Source: JACJYM01 sp965230495 (lineage in GTDB: Bacteria > Bacteroidota > Bacteroidia > Chitinophagales > Saprospiraceae). From it: a stretch of 64,000 bases of DNA. Within the stretch, counting starts at the first letter, position 1. Each line of letters starts with the position of its first letter. The position numbers and the translations under genes are program-made. The stretch is from NCBI GenBank assembly GCA_965230495.1, contig OZ246004.1:3534001-3598000 (forward strand). The letters run 5' to 3'. Below the pieces are notes generated by a model. It saw only the letters and a program-made list of their open reading frames with translations, had not been told where the DNA came from and did no database searches. Shown piece after piece: positions 18,040 through 26,641 of the stretch.

Positions 18040-18585
18040 CTAATTTCCTTTTGTTGATACTAAGCTAATTTCCTGTTGAATCAATTTTTTTGCTCGCGTT
18101 AAGTAAGATCTTGATGTACTTGTATTTATGCTAAGCATTTGAGATATTTCATTGTGCGAATACCCATCGATTTCGTAAAGATTAAATATGGTGCGATACT
18201 TTTGAGGTATTCTTAATATCAACCCGAGAATTTCTTCGGCTTCCATTTGGAGGAGTAAAGGATCGATATTATCTGCTAACTCGTTTGCGTGATTGTCTAA
18301 GGCTTCAAAATGTAAATTATTTTTTCGCAAATGATTTAGACATTCTCGAATAGTTATGGTATTAATCCATGTCGTAAATGAGGCTTTAGATGGATCAAAA
18401 GATTCGAGGCGAGTGAAAACTTTTAAGAAAACATCTTGCAAAATATTTTCCACATAAAAGGAATCATCTACATACCTAATAGCAGTATAATAAAGCCTGT
18501 CGACATAGCGATCGTATAATTCTTTTTGAGCAACGCTATTTTTGCGTAGACAGGCTTTAATAATATGGTAGATCTTGTCGGCCAA
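18040..18585 (-). CDS. ECF-type RNA polymerase sigma factor
   Basis: 181 aa sigma-70 family protein with regions 2 and 4 only. Region 2 includes YVENILQDVFLKVFTRL and FTTWINTITIRECLNHLRK. Region 4 includes IPQKYRTIFNLYEIDGYSHN and the helix-turn-helix that follows (EISQMLSINTSTSRSYLTRA). It directs RNA polymerase to a small regulon, presumably held in check by the membrane protein encoded next. It lies 6 bases after the repeat lipoprotein gene and 2 bases before the barrel gene, so the three form one operon. Confidence 0.92.
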   Translation of the reverse strand: MADKIYHIIKACLRKNSVAQKELYDRYVDRLYYTAIRYVDDSFYVENILQDVFLKVFTRLESFDPSKASFTTWINTITIRECLNHLRKNNLHFEALDNHANELADNIDPLLLQMEAEEILGLILRIPQKYRTIFNLYEIDGYSHNEISQMLSINTSTSRSYLTRAKKLIQQEISLVSTKGN

Positions 18586-18591
18586 TGTAAG

Positions 18592-19785
18592 TTATAGTGC
18601 TCTTCTTACAAAAATGTTGTCCTCGTCTTCTGCGTCTTGTGTAAGAACATCGGCTTGTATCAGTGAGCAATCTGGATGAGAAGTTGGTTCACCTGATTCG
18701 GGAGTCGTATCCATTCCACTTACGCATTCATAACCCACAACATCAAGGAGCTTGATTACATAATTTCCTGGATCAAGGTTGAGAAATCTAAAGTTACCAT
18801 GTACATCACTTGGTGACCATCCGATATAGGATCCTGTGGGTTGACCGGAAGCGTCTCTAAGGTAGATTTCTACGCGGTGATTTTGGAGGGGGGTATCTCC
18901 ATTTCCATCACCAGAGGTGTCCTCTAGTACAGTTCCGGTAACACTATGCCAATTGTGTACTGCCTTGAAGTTATTATCGCTGTCATGTTCTCCGTCTACT
19001 AAGTCTACAGGTATCCAGTATACGAATGTCGTGGGTAAATCACCATCTGGAGATTCGTCACCGGCATCCGTTACCCTGTAATCGTTTACATCAGCAAAGG
19101 ATACAACGTATTCTCCTTCAGGGACTTCTGTAAAAATGTAGTTTCCGTTTTCATCCGTATAAGTGTTGTCAAGTGCCAGACCAATGGGACCACCACTTTC
19201 TGATCTTCTTGATAACCATAGTTTGGCTCCTTCCAGTGGACCATCAATACTTCCATCTTTATCCTCATCTATGGTAATATTTCCAGAGATGGCCCCATTA
19301 ATTAATTCAGCTGTAAAATTATTTCCATCGTCGTGTTCGTTTTCTTCAACTGTGACACTTATAATATCAAATACCTCGGTTTCCAGAAAGTCTCCATCTG
19401 GTGTCGTATCTGTTCCCTTTGTGTTTTTGGTAGCTGCTGAATAGTAGATTACAATACTTTTGTTTTCCATAACAGGAATTCCTGAAATCATATAATCTCC
19501 GTTTTCATCTACATCATTCCATAAAATTTCGTTGAAGGGAGTATCAAGTGTATCAGGTTTTTGAGACTTAATTTGTTTTATAAGTTCAAAATCACCTAAA
19601 TATATTCTGGCTCCTTCCATGGGAATGTCACCCATACCATCTCCGTTTTCATCAATGTGTGCAGTTCCGGAAACACTTTGATTAAGTATTTGTGTTTGTG
19701 TATTTTCGATTAATTCATTTTCTTTCGAACAAGAGCTCAGCCATATAATACTGATTACTAAAAGCAAATAATTTATATTTCTCAT
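18592..19785 (-). CDS. Lipoprotein with three SdrD B-like repeats
   Basis: 397 aa. The signal peptide ends in lipobox WLSSC, followed by SKENEL, acidic residues near the lipidated Cys that may favour export to the surface. The body has three repeats of about 115 residues, each starting with a calcium-binding-like D-rich loop (DENGDGMGD, DEDKDGSID, DTSGDGNGD), then a strand segment and a YVISGIP/YIFTEVPEGEY/NFRFLNLDPGNY element, and ending in EHDDGNNF, EHDSDNNF or EDEDNIF. This is the SdrD_B/Cna-B-type fold used as stalks or ligand-binding modules. It is the first gene of an operon with an ECF sigma factor and an envelope-spanning partner, which suggests either the sensed component or a regulon member. 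Confidence 0.8.
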   Translation of the reverse strand: MRNINYLLLVISIIWLSSCSKENELIENTQTQILNQSVSGTAHIDENGDGMGDIPMEGARIYLGDFELIKQIKSQKPDTLDTPFNEILWNDVDENGDYMISGIPVMENKSIVIYYSAATKNTKGTDTTPDGDFLETEVFDIISVTVEENEHDDGNNFTAELINGAISGNITIDEDKDGSIDGPLEGAKLWLSRRSESGGPIGLALDNTYTDENGNYIFTEVPEGEYVVSFADVNDYRVTDAGDESPDGDLPTTFVYWIPVDLVDGEHDSDNNFKAVHNWHSVTGTVLEDTSGDGNGDTPLQNHRVEIYLRDASGQPTGSYIGWSPSDVHGNFRFLNLDPGNYVIKLLDVVGYECVSGMDTTPESGEPTSHPDCSLIQADVLTQDAEDEDNIFVRRAL

Positions 19786-19964
19786 TTTCTGATTTTTAAT
19801 TTGTTATGAAATTGGAAATAGCCGCGGTACTTTCTCTATTTAGTTATACACATGGTTTTTTATGCCCGCTGCAAAATTTTTAAACTTTTTTGAATATTTA
19901 GCGAAGATGTTAGTAATTATGGAGGATTGCACGATACTAACTGGTGATATTACTCTTAAATAAA

Positions 19965-19972
19965 TACCTTTG
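19965..19972 (+). promoter_or_regulatory. Putative -7 box of rlmN
   Basis: TACCTTTG fits TAnnTTTG exactly and ends 8 bases before the ATG at 19981. Transcription starting a few bases downstream would give an almost leaderless mRNA. No clear -33 TTG is seen at the usual spacing. Confidence 0.45.
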
Positions 19973-19980
19973 CTTTGAAT

Positions 19981-21024
19981 ATGGAAGAGAAAAAGGACAT
20001 AAGAAAACTGGACTTGGAAGAATTGCAAGCTTTAGTTGTGAATGTGGGGCAACCAAAGTTTAGAGGAAAACAGATCTATGAATGGATTTGGAAAAAAAAT
20101 GCACACTCTTTTCAGGAGATGTCTAATGTGCCAAAAGCTCTTAGAGAGGAGTTAGAAATTAAATATTGCTTTCGTTCTATTAAGGAGGATCAGGTCCAAA
20201 TTAGTAAAGATGGAACGATTAAGACCAGATATACTTTATTTGATGGACACAAAATAGAGTCCGTGTTAATACCTGTTCCAAAGGATAGAAGATTTACTGT
20301 TTGCGTCTCATCTCAGGTGGGTTGTAGTCTGACCTGTTCTTTTTGTGCAACGGGAAAAATGAAAAGAGTAAGGAATTTAGATGCCGCAGAAATATATGAT
20401 CAAGTGGCTAAAGTAAATGTCCAAAGCCTGGCTCATTATGATCATCCTCTTACGAATATTGTGTTTATGGGAATGGGAGAGCCACTGCTTACTTATAAAA
20501 ATGTACTTCAAAGTATAGAAATGATTAGTTCGCCCGAAGGGATGGGTATGTCACCAAGGAGAATTACGGTTAGTACAGCTGGTATTGCCAAAATGATTAG
20601 AAAGCTGGCGGATGATAAGGTTAGATTTAACTTGGCCTTGTCATTACATGCCGCCGATGACGAAAAGAGAGATAAGATCATGCCTATTAATGAGCAGAAT
20701 AATCTGGAAACATTGATGGACGCCTTAGAATATTTCTATTTGAATACTAAGAATAAGATTAGTTACGAGTATATCATTTTCAAAGACTTTAATGATTCTC
20801 TAGAGGATGCTCGTAAGCTGGCTAGGTTATGTAAAAGATTTCCGGTGCGAATCAATATCATCGAATATAATCAGGTAGAAGGGGTTTCTTTCACTAAATC
20901 AGAAATGCAAAAAGTAGATGCTTTTGCTTCTTTCCTTTCAAAGAAAGGGATTACTGTAACCGTACGACGGAGTAGAGGAGAAGACATAGATGCGGCTTGT
21001 GGTCAGCTAGCTAATAAGGGGTAG
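19981..21024 (+). CDS. rlmN: 23S rRNA (adenine2503-C2)/tRNA (adenine37-C2) methyltransferase
   Basis: 347 aa radical-SAM enzyme. The cluster-binding motif CSLTCSFC is preceded by QVG (C115, C119, C122), and the conserved C-terminal Cys (C340 in AACGQLA) forms the methyl-transfer thioether intermediate. Other family blocks are present: FRGKQIYEWIW near 27, NIVFMGMGEPL, ITVSTAG and LALSLHA. An in-frame TTG at 19975 sits only 3 bases after a promoter-like box, so the ATG at 19981 is chosen. The 3' end overlaps the convergent pnuC gene by 14 bases. Confidence 0.97.
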   Translation: MEEKKDIRKLDLEELQALVVNVGQPKFRGKQIYEWIWKKNAHSFQEMSNVPKALREELEIKYCFRSIKEDQVQISKDGTIKTRYTLFDGHKIESVLIPVPKDRRFTVCVSSQVGCSLTCSFCATGKMKRVRNLDAAEIYDQVAKVNVQSLAHYDHPLTNIVFMGMGEPLLTYKNVLQSIEMISSPEGMGMSPRRITVSTAGIAKMIRKLADDKVRFNLALSLHAADDEKRDKIMPINEQNNLETLMDALEYFYLNTKNKISYEYIIFKDFNDSLEDARKLARLCKRFPVRINIIEYNQVEGVSFTKSEMQKVDAFASFLSKKGITVTVRRSRGEDIDAACGQLANKG

Positions 21025-21586
21025 TTTGTAGCTCTTTCTTCCAATTTAAGTACCCAACTATTGATAAGATGGTATAAACGACCATCAACCCCATAAAGCC
21101 ATAGGCGGCTTTATTATAGAATATGAAGACATAGGCCAGATTGCAAAAGAAGAAGTATAGCCAATTGTCTATCTTCCTGTAGATGAGAAAAAAAGTAGCG
21201 ATTATAGAAAACACGGTGGTAAACGCATCTAACCAAATGTAATCAGAATATGTAAATGTACTCATGAGAAATATAGCTCCTACAGAGAGTAACGAGCCTC
21301 CGATAATTGTTAATCCATGATTTTTAGTTGATAAGGAGGTAATTACTAATTCCTTACCTTGAAATCTTGTCGACCACTTATATAAGCCAACTAAAGCCAT
21401 TATACAATAAAATATCTGAAGAAAACCATCAAATTTTAGATTGTAAAGAACAAAGTCAGCGTATGCCCAAAACGAACAGGATATCAAAGCAAACACAAAA
21501 GCTATCGCTTTGTTTCTAATAGAAAAGTAAAGATAAATCAGGCCCGAGGTGACCGCAATCAACTCAACATTACCTAAGCCGAACAC
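21011..21586 (-). CDS. pnuC: Nicotinamide mononucleotide/riboside transporter PnuC
   Basis: 191 aa with about seven hydrophobic helices. The YLYFSIRNKAIAFVFALIS segment, FCIMALVGLYKW-like stretch and the conserved WLDAFTT and NWLYFFFCN motifs mark the PnuC family, which takes up nicotinamide riboside for NAD salvage. The start is GTG at 21586, directly adjacent to the stop of the PorE-like gene (21587-21589); no in-frame ATG gives a better start. It may therefore be read through from the T9SS-associated operon. With the kynurenine-pathway genes it is a second NAD-related function in the window, although 14 kb away. Confidence 0.88.
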   Translation of the reverse strand: MFGLGNVELIAVTSGLIYLYFSIRNKAIAFVFALISCSFWAYADFVLYNLKFDGFLQIFYCIMALVGLYKWSTRFQGKELVITSLSTKNHGLTIIGGSLLSVGAIFLMSTFTYSDYIWLDAFTTVFSIIATFFLIYRKIDNWLYFFFCNLAYVFIFYNKAAYGFMGLMVVYTILSIVGYLNWKKELQTTPY

Positions 21587-23962
21587 CTACTCTGTAATCA
21601 CAGCTTTGAATCTTGCCTCTACTACTATTGGTTCAGTATTGGCTATAATATCCACGATTTTTTCTGTTTCACCCAGTTTTTGATAAGTGGTATCATATAC
21701 GGCACGGATAGTAGCTTTTTGACCAGGCTTTACAGCCTCTTTCGGCCATTCCAAATTGGTGCACTTACAGGAAGTCACAAGCTCAATCAATAAGTCGGCA
21801 TCGCCGGTATTTTCGAACTCGAATTCAAAAGGAATTTTTTGCCCTCTTTTTATAGTTCCCAAATCCTGATTATTATTTTCGAATTTAATTATTGGCTTAG
21901 GATCTCTTACGGACTGTTGTCCACTTTCAAAGTCATCATCAATTCTTCTTTCACCCTTAAAAATCTCTCTTTTTATTTCGATGGTTTGAGGGCCTTCCAA
22001 AATTTTAAATTCGGTTCTTCTATTCAATCTATGTTCAGGTTCCGTACAGGGGACTCTGTTTTTACATTTATTTAATATACGAGATTCACCATAACCTTTT
22101 GGAATGATTCGCTTTTTGTCAATACCTCGATCTAGCAACCATTTGGTGGCACTTTTAGCTCTTCGGTGTGATAAATCTTTGTTATACCTTACTTCACCTC
22201 GAGAATCAGTATGTGAACTTAATTCAATAACCATATCAGGATATTCTATCATAAGATCATATAGCACACTAAGATCTTTTTCTGCATCAGGAAGAATTTT
22301 CGTATCGTCAAAATCATAGTAGATATTTCCTAATCTGATTGGCTCATTGATCGTAATAATTTCAGTTTCAGGTTCCTTTGGCTTTGCTTTTAGCTTTACT
22401 GATTTTTTCACTGAGTAATCATCTATAATACCTAGGGTATTAAAAGTGACACTATCAGGATAATAGTTGGGATGGGTGATTACTGCTTTATATTTACGGT
22501 CAGAATCTAACAAGAACTGAAATTTGTTAGCCGTATGATTAGTCTTAGATTCTGGATCTGCTCCTGCTGTTAAATCAACTAGTTCAACCGTTGCACCAGG
22601 AATATCTATATCAGATTCATCAAAAACCAATGCAGTCAGGTCAATGACAATATCCCTTAAGACAAGAGAATATATGTCATCACAACAGTAGATAGATTTC
22701 ATTTTTTTCTTTTCCTTATGACTTCTATTAGAAACTAAAAAGCCTTTTCTACCTGAATTATCAAACCGTAAGAACATATCATCAGCAGACGAATTATAGT
22801 TATAACCCATATTGGTTACTCCTTCGAAATCGGTACCGTTCCATACTGCATAGTAGATATCATGTCCCCCCATACTAGGTCTGGCGTCGGAGCTGAAATA
22901 AAGAGTTCCATCTTTGTAAAATGGAGTAATTTCATTTCCTATGGTATTAATTGTTTCTCCTAGGTTAACAGGAGTATCATAGTTATCGCCTCCGGAAATA
23001 GTTGAATAATATAAGTCAAATTTGCCATAACCTCCAGGCATGTCTGAAGTGAAAAATAAAACTTCTCTACCGAATAGTTCACCTACTATGGGATGCTTGG
23101 ATATAAATTCGCCATTAAGGGCGGCAACTTCTTTCGCTGGCCCCCATTCAGTATCACCTCTATGAGAAACATATATTTTCGAACTTTCTATTTCATTGTT
23201 CTGAAGCTTAGCTCGAGTAAAATACATTCTTTTTCCATCTCTAGAAAACGAAACACCTCCGGAATGAAATCCTTCGCGATTGATTATTTCATCCAATGCA
23301 CTACCTTCTTCATAGTTTCCTTCCTTATCTCTTGTAGATTGATAAATCTTCGCATAATAGTCGTCTTCTTCTCCATTTAATACAACTGGCCGTTTATTTC
23401 TAAAGGAAGAAAAATATAATGACCCATCTACATAAGGAGCAGGAGCAGATTCTGCACTTGCAGAATTAATATTTTTACTTTCAAAGGAGATAACTGCCTC
23501 AATATTTTCAGCGTATGTATCTAATTGATTAATACCCTCAAGTTCCCTTTCAGCAATGCCAATAAGCGTATCACTTTCAGCAGATTCGAGGAACAGGTTG
23601 AACTCCTCAATGGCTTCACCATACTTTCCCTGATACTTTAGAGCTCGTGCCAGATCTAACCGGATTTCAGCATATCTACCTGTTTTATCTCTCCGTAAGA
23701 GTTGAGAGTACCTTTTTTCCGCTTGATCATAATGTCGCAATAACATGGCAAGATCACCGGCATATACGAGCAAATCATAGTCACGGCTTTCCTTAAATGC
23801 TTCTTTGTAAATATCGATGGCATTTTGATAATCGTGACTATCAGCAGCATCTTCAGCAACTACCATCTTAGTCTCATAAGTTATATTGCCCTTTGGCTGA
23901 GCAAAAGCAAAGGTGGTGAGAAACAGCAGCGAAAATGTTATTTTTGTTTTAAGCATCATCAA
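21587..23962 (-). CDS. PorE-like OmpA family protein (TPR, WD40-like, OmpA) with C-terminal DUF1573 domain
   Basis: 791 aa, signal peptide ending in FAFAQ. Order: TPR-like helices (about 35-145), a PD40/WD40-like beta-propeller (about 170-420), a carboxypeptidase-regulatory-like beta domain (about 430-520), an OmpA peptidoglycan-binding domain (about 545-660, with YYDFDDTKI, SSHTDSRG and NRRTEF) and a final DUF1573 domain (about 690-791, with the GTIKRGQK and TSCKCTNLEWP motifs). The first four domains match PorE of the T9SS, which links the secretion machine to peptidoglycan. The DUF1573 tail is extra. It lies 31 bases after a PorP/SprF gene, the usual partner. Confidence 0.85.
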   Translation of the reverse strand: MMMLKTKITFSLLFLTTFAFAQPKGNITYETKMVVAEDAADSHDYQNAIDIYKEAFKESRDYDLLVYAGDLAMLLRHYDQAEKRYSQLLRRDKTGRYAEIRLDLARALKYQGKYGEAIEEFNLFLESAESDTLIGIAERELEGINQLDTYAENIEAVISFESKNINSASAESAPAPYVDGSLYFSSFRNKRPVVLNGEEDDYYAKIYQSTRDKEGNYEEGSALDEIINREGFHSGGVSFSRDGKRMYFTRAKLQNNEIESSKIYVSHRGDTEWGPAKEVAALNGEFISKHPIVGELFGREVLFFTSDMPGGYGKFDLYYSTISGGDNYDTPVNLGETINTIGNEITPFYKDGTLYFSSDARPSMGGHDIYYAVWNGTDFEGVTNMGYNYNSSADDMFLRFDNSGRKGFLVSNRSHKEKKKMKSIYCCDDIYSLVLRDIVIDLTALVFDESDIDIPGATVELVDLTAGADPESKTNHTANKFQFLLDSDRKYKAVITHPNYYPDSVTFNTLGIIDDYSVKKSVKLKAKPKEPETEIITINEPIRLGNIYYDFDDTKILPDAEKDLSVLYDLMIEYPDMVIELSSHTDSRGEVRYNKDLSHRRAKSATKWLLDRGIDKKRIIPKGYGESRILNKCKNRVPCTEPEHRLNRRTEFKILEGPQTIEIKREIFKGERRIDDDFESGQQSVRDPKPIIKFENNNQDLGTIKRGQKIPFEFEFENTGDADLLIELVTSCKCTNLEWPKEAVKPGQKATIRAVYDTTYQKLGETEKIVDIIANTEPIVVEARFKAVITE

Positions 23963-23993
23963 TATTTTTAATACAGGTCAGATATTTTTAATA

Positions 23994-25049
23994 TTATAAT
24001 CGAGGGCAAAAGATAATAGGATCAGGATTAGGAACTTTGTTTCGTGTCCATATGTACACCAAGCCCAATTCGAAAGCATTTTGAAAACCTGATGCATCCT
24101 GAACATCATTCATTGGAATGTCAAAGGCCAATGTAGCACTCAAAGAGTTATAATCTAAACCTAGAAGAACTTGAGGAGAGAGCGTGCCAGTTCTTACTCC
24201 TAGCCCTGCTTTTATCCAATAAGGAAGTTCAGGCTTTAGTTTCATCCCTAACATGGTGTTTGCCGATAACTCTGATCCATAAGCTCCCATTGTTTGATAT
24301 AATATGGCGGGTTCTATCTTATACTTTTTACCTAATAGACCCTTATAACTGGCCATTCCGCTTATTCGAGCAGGAATATCTTCTTGGGTAGAGCCAAAAG
24401 ATATATTATTTGTAAATGGATGAGCTAGAGCGAGACCAATTGAGAATTCACCTTTTTTTGTTCTTTTAATGTAATTGACGCCAAATGCCCAATCAGAGAA
24501 ACTGGTTGTCGCGTCTTCATCCTGTGTAGAATTTGGCATTCCAGTTACGGTATTAACATCTGGGTCATTCAGATTGCTTCCATTTCTAACTTGAAAAGGA
24601 GTGTCACCAAACATATCATTGAGATAAGTAAGGCTTGTACTGTTGGAAATAAATTGTGCACCAAAAGAAATAAAACTTGTTATTTTTTTATCTAGAGAAA
24701 AGTGAAATGCTAATCCCAGTTTAAATTGATTCAATCCAAGTTGGTGTCTTCCTCTTTTATCATTGAGCATTTGGATTCCAGCTCCAATCCAATGTCTGTC
24801 TTTTATCATAAAAGGAATAGGAGCATCTATGCTAGGGTCATAAGTTGTGTAGCCATCGATATTCGAACCATTCCATTGGCTTCTAAAATTACCTGAAGCT
24901 CTCAAAGTACCTTCAAAAGCTCCCGCAAGAGCAGGATTGAATTGTATTGGAGAGGAGGTAAAGTGTGTAAAATGAATGTCCTGAGCTCCTAACTCAGCAC
25001 AAAAAAACACAACAGTTAATAAAATTATACTCGTAAAATTTCTAATCAT
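23994..25049 (-). CDS. PorP/SprF family T9SS outer-membrane protein
   Basis: 351 aa, signal peptide ending ELGAQ. The family opening HFTHFTSSPIQFNPALAGAFEGTLRA and NFRSQW is followed by a predicted transmembrane beta-barrel ending in an aromatic-rich C-terminus. PorP/SprF proteins are needed for secretion or attachment of particular T9SS cargo and often occur with PorE-like OmpA proteins or with type B cargo; here the PorE-like gene is 31 bases downstream. No CHU_C cargo gene is adjacent to this copy. Confidence 0.88.
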   Translation of the reverse strand: MIRNFTSIILLTVVFFCAELGAQDIHFTHFTSSPIQFNPALAGAFEGTLRASGNFRSQWNGSNIDGYTTYDPSIDAPIPFMIKDRHWIGAGIQMLNDKRGRHQLGLNQFKLGLAFHFSLDKKITSFISFGAQFISNSTSLTYLNDMFGDTPFQVRNGSNLNDPDVNTVTGMPNSTQDEDATTSFSDWAFGVNYIKRTKKGEFSIGLALAHPFTNNISFGSTQEDIPARISGMASYKGLLGKKYKIEPAILYQTMGAYGSELSANTMLGMKLKPELPYWIKAGLGVRTGTLSPQVLLGLDYNSLSATLAFDIPMNDVQDASGFQNAFELGLVYIWTRNKVPNPDPIIFCPRL

Positions 25050-25158
25050 ATCACAAATTTGACATCCGATACAAAAATGTGAAATAATATTTAAAAAGCC
25101 GCTATACCCAGACGACTAAATGAGTTAAAGTAATGTTAGTAAGATATATTCGAAATTA

Positions 25159-26412
25159 TCATTCCCAAACAAACTTTACCCCTAAAGTTGCAATATGGGC
25201 TTTTAAACCTGAATTCCTTTCATAATAATTATATTTAAGATCAATTGATTTAAGACGGAGTCTCCAAATCCCTTTTTCCAAAAAAATGTCAGTATATGCC
25301 AGCCCTAGTCCATATTGATTGGCATCGTACTCAGACAGATCATAGTCTGAAGTATAAAATTCATTTGTAGATAAATGCTGATTGAAAGGAGCAAAGTAAT
25401 CTGCTGCAGACTGGTTGTAAAACCTGTAATATGGAGCAATAGTGAAGTACTCTGAAAGTTTAACAGGTACCTCTATACTCGCGGTATGAGATTGGATATC
25501 CCAATCATCCTGATAATACCGATAAAAGGTCCTAATCACCACTTTTTCATTTAAATAGAAATTTAAGTTTCCTCCTAAGGCTGTTTTAAGGCGATTATCA
25601 GGAAGTCTCTCTATATCATCAGCGGAAGGAAACTGAGTACCGAATAAAAAGGTGTCTTCGACATCAGCGAAATATACACGTTGAAAAGGAGTGGACAACA
25701 GACCATCTTGATAAATTACATCGAAGTTCAATACCCCTTGAATTTTAGAAGTGAGAATTTGGGAAAGAGACAATCCGGCCGAATACGAATTTCTATTTCC
25801 ACTTTCTATTTCGTTAAAACTACTTAAATTTCTAAGTTCTATGGGATAAATCAAACTCCACTTGTCAATAAAAGTATTGGCCTTCAAAGATATTTCAGTA
25901 TTCTTTTGATTGAACAACTTTGTCAAAGACCCTCCAAACCCAAAAGAGAAATAATCATATTCCGCTGATATGCCTGTATTAGCAGTATAGACAGTATTTC
26001 GGTCATCAGAACTATGACTATAACTTACTTTGAAATGAGAGAGAGCATCCATTCGTGATGCACCAGAAGAAGCTTGATATTTATCAGCATCATTATTGCC
26101 ATCAAAAGGATTTATGTTGCTTGATGAAGCAGATGAATAAGCGGATACACCTGCATCGATAGTTAGGACATCATCATCGGTTAGTGGCATTGAAACGACA
26201 ATATTAGGTGTTACATTCCATAGTTGTTCTGTTCCTTCGCCTCCGGTAACTGCGGCATTATCGCCATCCTGAGTATAGTAACTATTTAGGAAATCAATTT
26301 CGGTTGACTCCAATACTCTCTTCTTATAGACTTCTTCTTTCTGTTCTGTTTGAGCACTAAGATTTGCAGCAATGAATAATAATGCTATTACACTTTGAAT
26401 TTTGTACTTCAT
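25159..26412 (-). CDS. DUF3570 outer-membrane beta-barrel-like protein
   Basis: 417 aa from the ATG at 26412, which gives a signal peptide (cleavage after ANLSAQ); the longer open frame upstream overlaps the DUF4266 gene and is discarded. Residues beyond about 60 are amphipathic strands with a terminal aromatic (FVWE), as in outer-membrane barrels, and the sequence matches DUF3570. SSGAS at 115-119 includes SGAS, which fits the minimal [S/T]GA[S/T] core of ApbE flavinylation sites; whether it is modified is unknown. It is the last gene of the thioredoxin-ApbE-DUF4266-DUF3570 operon, 10 bases after DUF4266. Confidence 0.8.
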   Translation of the reverse strand: MKYKIQSVIALLFIAANLSAQTEQKEEVYKKRVLESTEIDFLNSYYTQDGDNAAVTGGEGTEQLWNVTPNIVVSMPLTDDDVLTIDAGVSAYSSASSSNINPFDGNNDADKYQASSGASRMDALSHFKVSYSHSSDDRNTVYTANTGISAEYDYFSFGFGGSLTKLFNQKNTEISLKANTFIDKWSLIYPIELRNLSSFNEIESGNRNSYSAGLSLSQILTSKIQGVLNFDVIYQDGLLSTPFQRVYFADVEDTFLFGTQFPSADDIERLPDNRLKTALGGNLNFYLNEKVVIRTFYRYYQDDWDIQSHTASIEVPVKLSEYFTIAPYYRFYNQSAADYFAPFNQHLSTNEFYTSDYDLSEYDANQYGLGLAYTDIFLEKGIWRLRLKSIDLKYNYYERNSGLKAHIATLGVKFVWE

Positions 26413-26422
26413 ACTTACTTTT

Positions 26423-26641
26423 TTAATTACATCCACAACCACCTCCAGTCTTGCCGCCATTGGCTCCTGACGCGGCTTCTCGATAGGCTTGGAATGTAGT
26501 TTCGAATCTATACATTTTTTTATCTGACAATGCCATGTCAGGGTCATTGAGATATACTTTTTCATACTCCTGCACAACCGTACATGAAGAACCCAAAATT
26601 ATCAAAGCAAAGACTACTAATAAAACCTTAATTCTCTTCAT
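26423..26641 (-). CDS. DUF4266 small lipoprotein with Gly/Cys-rich tail
   Basis: 72 aa from the ATG at 26641 (an upstream Met at 26692 would lie inside apbE). The lipobox is ILGSSC (C20). The mature part has VYLNDPDMALSD, typical of DUF4266, and ends in GGKTGGGCGCN, with two cysteines in a glycine-rich tail. The start overlaps the end of apbE by 14 bases. The function is unknown. The closely spaced C-terminal cysteines, the thioredoxin and the flavin transferase in the same operon point to a redox or metal-binding role. Confidence 0.82.
   Translation of the reverse strand: MKRIKVLLVVFALIILGSSCTVVQEYEKVYLNDPDMALSDKKMYRFETTFQAYREAASGANGGKTGGGCGCN

Noticed and set aside
19840..20028. 62-codon minus-strand ORF near the rlmN start
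   Set aside because: It overlaps the rlmN start and promoter region, has low-complexity hydrophobic content and no supporting neighbour.
25159..26577. Long N-terminal extension of the DUF3570 protein (starting at 26577)
   Set aside because: The extension runs across the DUF4266 gene in another frame and lacks a signal peptide; the ATG at 26412 gives a clear signal peptide.
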